Of a stretch of 64,000 bases of DNA, positions 29,741 to 37,469 are shown in pieces. The notes under the pieces were generated by a model, which did no database searches, was not told where the DNA came from, and saw only the letters and a list, made by a program, of their open reading frames with translations. This stretch comes from Jeongeupia wiesaeckerbachi (GTDB taxonomy: Bacteria > Pseudomonadota > Gammaproteobacteria > Burkholderiales > Chitinibacteraceae). Both the position numbers and the translations under genes were made by a program. Every line of letters begins with the position of its first letter. Position 1 is the first letter of the stretch. The stretch spans positions 930,001-994,000 of the forward strand of contig NZ_CP136946.1 in assembly GCF_050916355.1 (NCBI RefSeq), read 5' to 3'.

Positions 29741-31114
29741 TCACCACACCACGAAGAACAACCACCACGCGTACGCGAACGGCGCAAGACCGGCGGCATA
29801 CACCGCCAGCGCCGGCAACCGCGCCAGCACGCCGGCACCGCGCTTGCCGGCCACACGCCACGCCAGCCGCAGCGTCCACGCCAGACCCAGCGCGAGCAAG
29901 GCAAACCGGGCGTCGCCGACCCAGCCGGTCGGCATGCCTTCGTGCTTGAGCAGACTGACCGTCGTCGCCGACAGGCCGAGGAAGACGCCGCAGCCCGCCG
30001 TCGGGATCAGCGCCTGTGCCAACCCGTGGACGCTGTCCTTGTTGCGCTGCGGCAACAAGCGGTCGGCGATCTGCAGCGCCAGATACAGCAGGCCGCCGAC
30101 AAGCACCGCAGTCGTCATGATGAAACCGAGGATGGCCGCGCCGTCGAGCCAGCTGAAGCTGTCGTTCACTTCCGGGTAGTGCGTCAGCAGCCACCACGGC
30201 GCGCTGTCGTTCAGCGGCCAGAGAATGTCACGGTCGATCAGCCACTCGGCCGCCCACTGCTTGGCGGCGACCAGCCACGGGCTGGCGCTCCACAGGAAGG
30301 CGCCGAGCGCGATGCCCATCATGCCGAACACCAGCAAGGCGGTTTGCCAGGCGTCGCCATGGGCGACGTCGACGATTTCTTCCTCGGGCGAGCGCCCGGT
30401 CAGCGCGATCGCGTCGCGGTGACCGGCGCAGCGGCCGCACATATGGCAGTCGGACGCGCCCTGCATATGTCGCAATGGCACCAGCGGCGCGCAGTTGATC
30501 GGAATGACCTTCTTGCCCGAGCCGGCGAAATCACGCCATTTCTGCTCGTCGACCTTGTAGCGCCACGGCGCCAGCTTGGACAGCAACTGGAACACGCCAT
30601 TGACCGGGCACAGATAGCGGCACCAGATACGCTTGCTGCGGCCGTACCAGAAGCCGATGCCGATCGCCGCGACGGTCGAACCGCCGAGCACCAGCAGCAC
30701 CGCCAGCGGATATTGGTAGACGCTGACGAGCTGGCCGTAAATGGTGGTACAGGCGAAGGCGACGAAAGGCCAGCCGCCCCAGCGTATCCATTTCGGAATC
30801 GGCTTATTGCGGCCGCGCTCGCTCATCCATTCGGACAGCATGCCCTCGGGACAGAACCAGCCGCACCACGCGCGTCCCATCAGCGGCATCGATACCAGCA
30901 CGAAAGGCCACCAGATGCCCCAGAAGGCGAATTGGGCCGCAACGGTCAGGTTGTTGAAGACGTGCGAGGTTTCGTCGGGCAGCGGCAGAAACACCGGCAC
31001 GACGATCAGAAACACGTAGAGCGCAACGACGCCCCACTGCAATGCGCGCAGCGTGCCCTTGTGATCGCGCAGGAAGTCGCCGAACCGGGCGACGCGAAGT
31101 GACATCGCGCTCAT
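29741..31114 (-). CDS. ftrD: Membrane polyferredoxin of ferrous-iron uptake system (FtrD-like)
   Basis: 457 residues, about ten hydrophobic segments. Two NapH/CcoG-type iron-sulfur motifs, WCGWFCPEGMLSEW and WCRYLCPVNGVFQLL, and a third cysteine cluster CHMCGRC near residue 225. In Bordetella and Brucella FtrABCD, FtrD is the polyferredoxin partner of the FTR1-type permease and is proposed to take electrons released during iron oxidation. Fourth gene of the operon, after FtrC. Start: TTG 31120 and ATGs at 31114 and 31105 are possible; ATG 31114 has AAGG upstream and lies next to the ftrC stop, so it is chosen. Confidence 0.88.
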   Translation of the reverse strand: MSAMSLRVARFGDFLRDHKGTLRALQWGVVALYVFLIVVPVFLPLPDETSHVFNNLTVAAQFAFWGIWWPFVLVSMPLMGRAWCGWFCPEGMLSEWMSERGRNKPIPKWIRWGGWPFVAFACTTIYGQLVSVYQYPLAVLLVLGGSTVAAIGIGFWYGRSKRIWCRYLCPVNGVFQLLSKLAPWRYKVDEQKWRDFAGSGKKVIPINCAPLVPLRHMQGASDCHMCGRCAGHRDAIALTGRSPEEEIVDVAHGDAWQTALLVFGMMGIALGAFLWSASPWLVAAKQWAAEWLIDRDILWPLNDSAPWWLLTHYPEVNDSFSWLDGAAILGFIMTTAVLVGGLLYLALQIADRLLPQRNKDSVHGLAQALIPTAGCGVFLGLSATTVSLLKHEGMPTGWVGDARFALLALGLAWTLRLAWRVAGKRGAGVLARLPALAVYAAGLAPFAYAWWLFFVVW

Positions 31115-31116
31115 GC

Positions 31117-31935
31117 TCAAGCCTTGCGACCGACCTGACGCAACCAGGTCACCGCGCTCCCCCAGTAAGCCAGCCAGATCGCCATTACCAGCAGCGCCGG
31201 ATGCGAGCGGTAGCCGGCAAAGTCAGCCAGCAGCTTGCCGATGCCGGCCGAGTCGTCGAGCAGATGCGAGCTGTCCCAGAGCGGATCGACGATGCCGGGC
31301 AGCGCGCCGATCGACACCAGCCGTTCGAGTCCGCTGACCAGCAAGGCGCCGGCGAGCAGCAGCAAGAGGATTTCGGTGAACTGGAAGAAACGCCGCCAGG
31401 TGAAGATCTTGCCGCCGAGCTGCAGCAGCCAGAACGTCGCAAACGCCAGCAGCAGACCGAGCGCCCCCGCGCCGGCATAGCGCAGCATCTGGCTGCCATC
31501 GGCACCGGCGACGGTGCCGTAAAGGAAAACCACCGTTTCGCTGCCTTCGCGGCCGACGGCGATCATCACCAGCACCAGCAATCCCCACCAGTTCGATTGC
31601 TGCACCCGCTCGCTCATGCCGCTTTCCAGCTCTCGCTTGAGCGTGCGGCCGTGCTTTTTCATCCAGTAGACCATCTGCACGATCAGTGCCGCGGCCACCA
31701 GCGCCATGCCGGCCTGGAAATACTCCTGCCCGTCGTCGGACAGCACCTGGGATATGCCGAGAATGCCCAGTGCCAGCAGCCCCGACAGCACGAGGCCGGC
31801 GGCAACGCCGCCCCAGAGGTAGCGCAGGCCGCGCTGGCCGGCCGCCGGGCTCGCCTTGAGCCAGGCGTAGAGGATGCCGACGACGAGAAGCGCCTCGACG
31901 CTTTCGCGCCAGACGATGAAGAGTACCTGGTCCAT
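31117..31935 (-). CDS. ftrC: FTR1-family iron permease (FtrC-like)
   Basis: 272 residues, seven membrane helices. The two iron-translocating acidic motifs of FTR1/EfeU permeases are visible in slightly altered form: RESVEALL at 10-17 and REGSETVVFL near 128-137 (consensus REGLE). Transports iron across the inner membrane after oxidation by the periplasmic partners. AGGAAG precedes ATG 31935. The stop nearly coincides with the ftrD start, suggesting coupling. A 44-bp perfect palindrome sits between this gene and ftrB. Confidence 0.94.
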   Translation of the reverse strand: MDQVLFIVWRESVEALLVVGILYAWLKASPAAGQRGLRYLWGGVAAGLVLSGLLALGILGISQVLSDDGQEYFQAGMALVAAALIVQMVYWMKKHGRTLKRELESGMSERVQQSNWWGLLVLVMIAVGREGSETVVFLYGTVAGADGSQMLRYAGAGALGLLLAFATFWLLQLGGKIFTWRRFFQFTEILLLLLAGALLVSGLERLVSIGALPGIVDPLWDSSHLLDDSAGIGKLLADFAGYRSHPALLVMAIWLAYWGSAVTWLRQVGRKA

Positions 31936-31950
31936 GCTTTCTTCCTATCT

Positions 31951-31994
31951 CGCCAGTTCAAAGGCTTTTCACATGAAAAGCCTTTGAACTGGCG
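31951..31994. repeat. 21-bp perfect inverted repeat between ftrB and ftrC
   Basis: The arm CGCCAGTTCAAAGGCTTTTC plus A at 31951-31971 is repeated exactly in reverse complement at 31974-31994, leaving CA as the centre. In ftr mRNA this makes a very stable hairpin 16 nt before the ftrC start. There is no T-run in the direction of transcription, so it is not a plain terminator; an mRNA processing or stability site, or a palindromic insertion, is more likely. Confidence 0.85.
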
Positions 31995-32061
31995 CTTGCT
32001 CACTTCCGCCTGCGGCGAAAAACCGCGGCCGCGCTGGCCGCGATTCGAATCTTTGAAGCTG

Positions 32062-32385
32062 TTACTTCACGACCACCGTGCCGCGCGCCTGCGGGTGGAA
32101 GTCGTCGAAGTACACGTATTCACCGGGGCTGGTCGCGTTGACGACGACGAACGACGTCACGCCGGGGCCGAGCACCTTTTCCTTGCGCAACTGGATGCTC
32201 TCGAACTCGGCCGGCGATTTGCCGGCATTGGTGATTTCGATCTTGAAACGCTGGCCAGCCGGCGCCTCGAAGCGCGTTGGCGAAATCGTCCCGTCCTTGA
32301 TCGTCACCTTGAACGTCGGCAGATCCACCGCGTGCGCGCCGGTCATCAGCGTCGCCGCGGCCAGCGCCATCCAGAATTTATGCAT
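32062..32385 (-). CDS. ftrB: Periplasmic cupredoxin-like protein (FtrB-like)
   Basis: 107 residues: signal peptide (HKFWMALAAATLMTGAHA) and a single cupredoxin-fold domain. The pattern FESIQLRKEKVLGPGVTSF and YVYFDDFHPQARGTVVVK matches the domain found in EfeO and FtrB. The usual blue-copper Cys is absent, as in this subgroup. FtrB is proposed to oxidise ferrous iron, or hand it on, in the periplasm. Start ATG 32385 preferred because it opens a clean signal peptide; ATG 32397 is four codons earlier. Confidence 0.87.
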   Translation of the reverse strand: MHKFWMALAAATLMTGAHAVDLPTFKVTIKDGTISPTRFEAPAGQRFKIEITNAGKSPAEFESIQLRKEKVLGPGVTSFVVVNATSPGEYVYFDDFHPQARGTVVVK

Positions 32386-32511
32386 CGTCACTCTCATACA
32401 GATCTGTCGGTATTGCGGGCGCCATCTCGGGTGCCCCGCCTGTGCATCGGCGCCGAGTCGTCAAACATCGATCGCCACGGCCGATGCCAGTTCGTAAGCC
32501 AAACCTGTCCC

Positions 32512-32636
32512 AGTCGGCGAGCGAGCCAAAGCAGGTCGCGCTCACCCGAAGCGCAGACACCGGATTGGGCGTATGGCCCAGGAGGATGTCGAGCATCGGA
32601 CGAACGCGAGATGCGCAGGTGCAGCCGCCGAATGGG
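32512..32636. repeat. Dispersed 125-bp repeat, copy 2
   Basis: Second copy of the repeat at 28121-28245, in the same orientation and also starting about 10 nt past the stop codon of a minus-strand gene (ftrA). Its hairpin arms are GCGCT-N7-AGCGC and TGGGC-N5-GCCCA. It lies in the 259-bp gap between ftrA and ftrB, an unusually large gap for genes of one operon. Confidence 0.8.
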
Positions 32637-32644
32637 GTAGGTTT

Positions 32645-33175
32645 TTAGTAGCCGCCTTTTTTGCCGGTACCGGCATAGGTGAACTCATAGTTCAGCTCGA
32701 ACGGCTTGAACCACGGGCCCACGCCGGTTTCCTTGTCGACGTGACGGCCGAAGTGCGCCTGCGGGTTTTCCGACGGCGGCAGGATCGTGTACTTGAGCTT
32801 GTACTTGCCCGGACCTTCGAGCTTGACGTTGTCACCGTAGTGCGGACCGTCGCTGGCGACCATGGCCATGAAGTCGCCCTTGATCACGTTCTTGCTGCCG
32901 ACCTTCTGGATTTCGTACTTGACCAGCAGGTAAGGCATCCACTCGCCTTCGGCGAAACCGTTCGGGTTGTCCTTGACCGCATGGATGTCGGCTTCGAGGT
33001 GGACGTCGGACTTGGCCGCGTCGCGCATCATGCCCGGCGGATCCATCTTCACCGGCTGCAGGTAGACGGCACCGATTTCCATACCGCCCTTGATGGCCGG
33101 CTTGCCGATCGGGTACTCGGCAGCAAATACGGACAGCGGCAGCACCATGGCAGCGGCAACGATCAGACGTTTCAT
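32645..33175 (-). CDS. ftrA: P19-type periplasmic iron-binding protein (FtrA-like)
   Basis: 176 residues with signal peptide (KRLIVAAAMVLPLSVFA). The mature protein matches the P19/Tp34 high-affinity iron-transport family: EYPIGKPAIKGGMEIGAVYLQPVKMDPP, HLEADIHAVKDN, GEWMPYLLVKYEI, and the HYGDNVKL and HFGRHVDKETGVGPWF blocks with the His and Met metal ligands. Binds copper and ferrous iron in the periplasm. First gene of the ftrABCD operon; AAGGGGAA precedes ATG 33175, and a Fur-like box lies 60 bp upstream. Confidence 0.93.
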   Translation of the reverse strand: MKRLIVAAAMVLPLSVFAAEYPIGKPAIKGGMEIGAVYLQPVKMDPPGMMRDAAKSDVHLEADIHAVKDNPNGFAEGEWMPYLLVKYEIQKVGSKNVIKGDFMAMVASDGPHYGDNVKLEGPGKYKLKYTILPPSENPQAHFGRHVDKETGVGPWFKPFELNYEFTYAGTGKKGGY

Positions 33176-33234
33176 CAAAAGTTCCCCTTGGGTAAGCAGA
33201 AATAACAATGCAAGTGTACGCCCATGGAAACGAT

Positions 33235-33249
33235 CGAGAACCGTTCTCG
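33235..33249. promoter_or_regulatory. Candidate Fur box upstream of ftrABCD
   Basis: CGAGAAC, one central base, GTTCTCG: a perfect 7-1-7 inverted repeat, the geometry of Fur sites (GATAATnATTATC; GAGAATnATTCTC variants occur). It lies 60 nt before the ftrA start, where a promoter is expected. Iron repression is inferred from the gene functions. Confidence 0.6.
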
Positions 33250-33389
33250 TTGACGACCGGCAGAATTCACTATTTGCGGCGCAGCTTCCGCTGCAACACC
33301 GGGGATGGCCCGTATAATCGTCCGGCTCGACTTTGCCCGATAATACGAGGCAGGGTGGCACGTCCACCCGCACTGGAGAAAACGCCAAG

Positions 33390-34064
33390 ATGGCAAGAGA
33401 TATGAAGAAATCGCGGGCAAGCAGCAGCCGGAGCGGCGGCGGTGGCTCGCTGGTCACCGGTCTGGTCGTCGGCCTGCTCGGCGGCGTTGCCGTTGCCGTC
33501 GGCGTGGCACTGTTCCTCAATCGCAGCGACAGCCCATTCACCAAAACGAACAACACGCCGCCGGACGCGATCGGCTCGGCGCCGCAGCCGACCAACAAGC
33601 AGCCCGAAGTGCTGCACCCGGGCGGCAGCGGTTCGAGTGCGCCGGCGTTGCCGGAAGCCACCAAGCCGGCCAGCACGCCCGAAGCGGCGAGCGGCGCCGA
33701 GCGCTTCGATTTCTACAAGGTCTTGCCCGAGCTGAACAAGGACGACGGCAAGCAAGCCGCCACCGAAGCCAAGCCGGTCGTGCCGACGAAAAAGCCCGAG
33801 TTCAGCCCGCCGGCCAAGGTCGAAGCGCCCAAGGGCGCCTATCTGCAGGTCGGCGCCTTCCAGAACGAACAGGAAGCCGACAATCTCAAGGCCAAGCTGG
33901 CGCTGGTCGGCGTCGAGGCCACCATCCTGTCGAGCAATTCGGCCGACAAGGGCCTGTGGCATCGGGTCCGGATCGGGCCGTTCACCAATCTCGCCGACCT
34001 CGACAAGGCGCGCGCCCAGCTCAAGGGCAGCGGGATCGACAGCACCGTCGTCAAGGGGAACTGA
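33390..34064 (+). CDS. SPOR-domain (FtsN-like) membrane protein
   Basis: 224 residues: basic cytoplasmic start, one membrane helix at about 22-42 (LVTGLVVGLLGGVAVAVGVALFL), a long periplasmic linker rich in Pro, Ala, Lys and Thr (45-140), and a C-terminal SPOR domain from about 147 (GAYLQVGAFQNEQEADNLKAKL) ending SGIDSTVVKG. SPOR domains bind denuded septal peptidoglycan, so a cell-division role like FtsN is likely. ATG 33390. Followed after 47 bp by dsbA, an arrangement seen in Neisseriales. Confidence 0.9.
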   Translation: MARDMKKSRASSSRSGGGGSLVTGLVVGLLGGVAVAVGVALFLNRSDSPFTKTNNTPPDAIGSAPQPTNKQPEVLHPGGSGSSAPALPEATKPASTPEAASGAERFDFYKVLPELNKDDGKQAATEAKPVVPTKKPEFSPPAKVEAPKGAYLQVGAFQNEQEADNLKAKLALVGVEATILSSNSADKGLWHRVRIGPFTNLADLDKARAQLKGSGIDSTVVKGN

Positions 34065-34111
34065 GCGCCACGACGCGACTCAGACCCACCACCCAATCAG
34101 GAGGAATAACA

Positions 34112-34762
34112 ATGATCAAACGCTGGATGACGGGCCTGACCTTTGCCCTCGTCGCCGCTACCGCCGCGCACGCCGCCGTGCGCGAAGGCACCGACTACAA
34201 GCGTCTTGCGACCCCGCAACCGGTCGCGCAAGCCGGCAAGGCCGAAGTCATCGAGTTCTTCTGGTATGGCTGCCCGCATTGCTACAAGGTCGAACCGTAC
34301 GTTGAAAGCTGGGCGGCCAAGCTGCCCAAGGACGTCAATTTCCGCCGCGTCCACGTAATGTGGCCGGGACGCAGCGACATGGAAGGCCATGCCAAGCTGT
34401 TTGCAACGCTGCAACAGATGGGTCTGGAAGCGAAATACCAGCAGGCGGTATTCGACGCCATCCAGCGCGACGGCATCGAGCTGCGCCGCGAAGGCGATCT
34501 GTATCCGTGGATCCAGAAGCAGGGTATCGACGTCGCCAAGTTCAAGGCGATCTACACCGGCTTTTCGACCAATGCCGCGCTGGGCAAGCTGTCCGACCTG
34601 ACCAACCGCTACAACATCGATGGCGTGCCGACCTTCATCGTCAATGGCAAGTACGTCACCAGCCCGGGGCTGATCGGCCGCGAGGATGGCACCATCACCA
34701 AGGTGATCGACGAGTTGCTGGCCAAGGACAAGGCGGCCACGGCCACCAAGGCCAAGAAGTAA
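34112..34762 (+). CDS. dsbA: Thiol:disulfide oxidoreductase DsbA
   Basis: 216 residues. Signal peptide (WMTGLTFALVAATAAHA), then a thioredoxin fold with inserted helical domain. Active site CPHC at 54-57 in FFWYGCPHCYKVEP, and the cis-Pro loop in DGVPTFIVNGKY. Introduces disulfides into periplasmic proteins. A strong ribosome site (AGGAGGAATAAC) precedes ATG 34112. Probably co-transcribed with the SPOR gene; ends at the terminator 34782-34810. Confidence 0.96.
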   Translation: MIKRWMTGLTFALVAATAAHAAVREGTDYKRLATPQPVAQAGKAEVIEFFWYGCPHCYKVEPYVESWAAKLPKDVNFRRVHVMWPGRSDMEGHAKLFATLQQMGLEAKYQQAVFDAIQRDGIELRREGDLYPWIQKQGIDVAKFKAIYTGFSTNAALGKLSDLTNRYNIDGVPTFIVNGKYVTSPGLIGREDGTITKVIDELLAKDKAATATKAKK

Positions 34763-34781
34763 GCGAGCGCAACGCGCCAGC

Positions 34782-34810
34782 AAAAAGGGCGACCGAAGTC
34801 GCCCTTTTTT
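34782..34810. terminator. Bidirectional terminator between dsbA and the porin
   Basis: AAAAAGGGCGAC, loop CGAA, GTCGCCCTTTTTT. Symmetric A and T runs allow it to end both converging genes. Confidence 0.92.
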
Positions 34811-34834
34811 CATGCCTGCACCACACGCTGCCAA

Positions 34835-35944
34835 TCAGAAATCGGTGTAGGTGCCGAACAGCACGCGGTAGGTGTCCGCGTCATTGGTATACGACGGATT
34901 CCCCGGGCCATCGGCGCCGACGGCGCCATATCTTTCATTGATCGTGTAGTGGAGATCGGCATAGCCGCTGGTCTGCTTCGACAAGGCGTACGTCCAGCGT
35001 GCGGCGAAGGCATTGCTGGCGCTGTCGTCGATCTTGTTGCCGCCTTCGTCCTTGGCATCCCAGAAATAGCTGTAGGTGAAGCCGAGGCGGTTCTTGCCGA
35101 AGGTATACAGCGCCTGCAGGAAGGCATTGCTCTGCTCGCTGCCGCCGTCGACGACGGTGACGACGCCCTCGCCCTGCGCTTCCTGCTTCCACCAGCGGTA
35201 GCCGGCGGCCAGATCGAAATCGCCGAACTTCACCCGACCGGCGCCGAAGGCGAACTTGTCCTTCTTGCCGTCGGTATTGGCAAGCTGCACGCCGCTGGTG
35301 CCGCTGGTTTCCGGCCGCGACTCCTCGTAACCGAGGTCGAGACGGAAGGCCTGCGCCTCGTAACCGAGCAGCACTTCGGCCGTATACGAGTGCGACTGGC
35401 CTTCGCTCTGGTTGTCCTGGTCGCGGAAGCTGTACTGGCCGGCGATGGTGAAACCGGCAAGGCTTGGCGAGTAATAGGTGATCGAGTTGGTCGGGTTGTA
35501 ATAGATCAGGCCCGGATCGTCGATGTACTGGCCCGAACCGTCGAGCGCGTAGGTGCCGTCGAGGCGGTTGTAGATCGGCGAGAACGATTTGCCGAACTGC
35601 AGCTGGCCCCAGTCACCGCGCCAGCCGCCCCATGCTTCCCGGTTGCCCCAGGTGCGACCGGAGCCCATCGTGTTGACCGAACTGCCCGCGTCGGCGTCGC
35701 TGCGATAGTTTTCTGCACCGGTCCAGATTTTCCAGACCACCTCGGAACCGTTGTCGAGCTTGTCGGCGCCGGTGAAGTACAGGCGCGGCTCGACGTCGAG
35801 CTCGACCTCGCCCTTGTAGCCTTCGGCACTGCTGTCGTGAAAGAGGATGTCGGCCTCGATCGAGCCGCCAACGGTGACTTCGGCGTGCACCAGCGGCGCG
35901 GCAAGGCCGGCCAGCAGCACGGCGACAAGATGTTTGAGCTTCAT
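34835..35944 (-). CDS. General outer-membrane porin (Gram-negative porin family)
   Basis: 369 residues with a 21-residue signal peptide (KHLVAVLLAGLAAPLVHA) and a 16-strand barrel pattern ending in an aromatic residue (FGTYTDF), as needed for outer-membrane insertion. Betaproteobacterial porin features: EVTVGGSIEADI at the mature start, NREAWGGWRGDWGQLQFGKSFSPIYN, and the alternating hydrophobic strands such as FTIAGQYSF and RLGFTYSYFW. Selectivity cannot be predicted. A 26-bp palindrome lies just upstream of the start (35961-35986). Confidence 0.92.
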   Translation of the reverse strand: MKLKHLVAVLLAGLAAPLVHAEVTVGGSIEADILFHDSSAEGYKGEVELDVEPRLYFTGADKLDNGSEVVWKIWTGAENYRSDADAGSSVNTMGSGRTWGNREAWGGWRGDWGQLQFGKSFSPIYNRLDGTYALDGSGQYIDDPGLIYYNPTNSITYYSPSLAGFTIAGQYSFRDQDNQSEGQSHSYTAEVLLGYEAQAFRLDLGYEESRPETSGTSGVQLANTDGKKDKFAFGAGRVKFGDFDLAAGYRWWKQEAQGEGVVTVVDGGSEQSNAFLQALYTFGKNRLGFTYSYFWDAKDEGGNKIDDSASNAFAARWTYALSKQTSGYADLHYTINERYGAVGADGPGNPSYTNDADTYRVLFGTYTDF

Positions 35945-35960
35945 GGCAGCGTTCCCCTAC

Positions 35961-35986
35961 ATGACAATGAAATAATTCATCGTCAT
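35961..35986. promoter_or_regulatory. 26-bp interrupted palindrome upstream of the porin
   Basis: ATGAC, A, ATGAA, four bases ATAA, TTCAT, C, GTCAT: symmetric except for one position. It lies 17-42 nt before the porin ATG, so a regulator bound here would overlap the transcription or translation start. Alternatively it is a leader hairpin. Confidence 0.45.
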
Positions 35987-36104
35987 TTTTGGTCCGTACC
36001 CTCCTGCCCTCCAAGGAATGAGGCCGCCATGTTGCCGCAATGCAACATGAAATCCGTCCTTGATCGCCAACCCGCCGCGCCAGCGGCAACGGGATCGCCG
36101 CTGC

Positions 36105-36533
36105 TTATGCCGGAGACGGGCGCACCGATCGCGGCAGCAAGGCCAGCAGCGGCGCCCAGTCGGTCGCGTCGAGCAGGTTCTTCAGCTGCAGGCCCAGCTC
36201 TGTATCGCCGGCAATCGTCAGCCGGCGCTGGAAGAACAGCGTATCCGGATCGGCGTCGCGCCGGGCAATCGCCCAGTAATCGGCAAACGACGCGGCAAAG
36301 GTCACGTCGGCCGGCGGCGTCTCGCCCCGGAAGCGGATGCCGGTAAAACCGATCGTCACGCCGCGATCCAGCTCGGCAAGCTCGAAACGGATGCGCTTGC
36401 CCTGCAGCCAGTCGAAATCGTCGTCGGGCCACAGCCGGCACCGGACGAGGTTGAGCGCGAAGGCCAGCGCCTGCCCCGGTGGCGCTTCGGGCAAACGGCG
36501 CAGCAGCGGAAACAGCATGTCGCTCAGCATCAT
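36105..36533 (-). CDS. ubiT: Ubiquinone biosynthesis accessory factor UbiT
   Basis: 142 residues, SCP2-type lipid-binding domain (LNLVRCRLWPDDDFDWLQGKRIRFELAELDRGVTIGF and DTLFFQRRLTIAGDTELGLQLKNLLDATDW). In E. coli UbiT (YhbT) is required, with UbiU and UbiV, for oxygen-independent ubiquinone synthesis, presumably by binding hydrophobic intermediates. Its ATG overlaps the ubiV stop by 4 bp; last gene of ubiU-ubiV-ubiT. Confidence 0.93.
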   Translation of the reverse strand: MMLSDMLFPLLRRLPEAPPGQALAFALNLVRCRLWPDDDFDWLQGKRIRFELAELDRGVTIGFTGIRFRGETPPADVTFAASFADYWAIARRDADPDTLFFQRRLTIAGDTELGLQLKNLLDATDWAPLLALLPRSVRPSPA

Positions 36534-37420
36534 GATTGGGTCTCCGATACCGGCCTGATGCCGGCGTCACCGTGCCAGTAGCCGTCGACCCAGCCTTCGG
36601 GATTCCAGCGCGCTACATCGGCTGCGGCCGCTTGACCGGCCAGCTTGGCCGCGTAGGCGGCGACGATGTCGCCGGTGTGGTGTTGCTGCGGGCTGATGCG
36701 CAGCGCCTCGATCCCGGCAAGCTCGCCAAGCTCGTGCCACAGCGCATGGCAGGCCGCCGACATCGTCTGGATGCCGTTGATGCACAGGAAGTCCTGCCCA
36801 TCGCGCGTCGTCATCGTCAGCCCGTCAGGGTGATCCAGACACTTGAACTCGCAGCCGTCCTTGTTCAGGTCGTAGTGGCGGGCGGTGAAACAGCGCGCCG
36901 AGAACGCCAGCGGCAGCCGGCCGTGGGCGAAGACCTCGGTCTCGACCGCGGCGGTCCGCTCGGCCAGGATCGCCGCGACGGTGCCGCGACTGGCTTCGAG
37001 CGGCGGCAGCCAGCGGCTTGCGCCGGCTTCGGCAAACCAGTCGAGCGTCGGGCCGTTGTAGATGTTCAGGTGCGGGCCGGCGACAAAGCGCTGGCCGGCG
37101 TCACGCGCCAGTTTGACCGCGCCGAGGTCGTTGGCCTCGATAGCAAAACCCGATTCGATCAGTTTTTTCAGTCCGATCAGGTCACCGCTCGATTCGAGCA
37201 GCCCCTGCGAGCTGAGCACGACCTGCTTGCCGGCGCCGGACAGGTCGGCGGCCAGCGCCAGCCAGTCGGCGAGCTTGAGTTCGTGCCGACGCGCGCAGAC
37301 GACTTCACCGAGGTAGATGGTCTCGACCGGCCAGTGCGCAGCCTCGGCGTAAAAGTCGAGCACGGTCTGGCGCGGCCAGTAGTACAGCAGCGGCCCGAGG
37401 GTCAGTTGCATGATGGGCAC
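36530..37420 (-). CDS. ubiV: Oxygen-independent ubiquinone hydroxylase subunit UbiV
   Basis: 296 residues, U32 peptidase-like fold. The four cysteines that hold a [4Fe-4S] cluster in E. coli UbiV are present: C42, C177, C190 and C194 (RCFTAR and DGCEFKC). With UbiU it performs hydroxylations of the ubiquinone ring using prephenate rather than oxygen. The start is ATG 37420 or, three codons on, ATG 37411 (MQLTLGP), which would place the first Cys at 39 as in E. coli. Follows ubiU by about 50 bp. Confidence 0.94.
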   Translation of the reverse strand: MPIMQLTLGPLLYYWPRQTVLDFYAEAAHWPVETIYLGEVVCARRHELKLADWLALAADLSGAGKQVVLSSQGLLESSGDLIGLKKLIESGFAIEANDLGAVKLARDAGQRFVAGPHLNIYNGPTLDWFAEAGASRWLPPLEASRGTVAAILAERTAAVETEVFAHGRLPLAFSARCFTARHYDLNKDGCEFKCLDHPDGLTMTTRDGQDFLCINGIQTMSAACHALWHELGELAGIEALRISPQQHHTGDIVAAYAAKLAGQAAAADVARWNPEGWVDGYWHGDAGIRPVSETQS

Positions 37421-37469
37421 CTGTTCAAAATGGGTTCACGGTCGCATCCGTTGCGACGCACACCGACCG

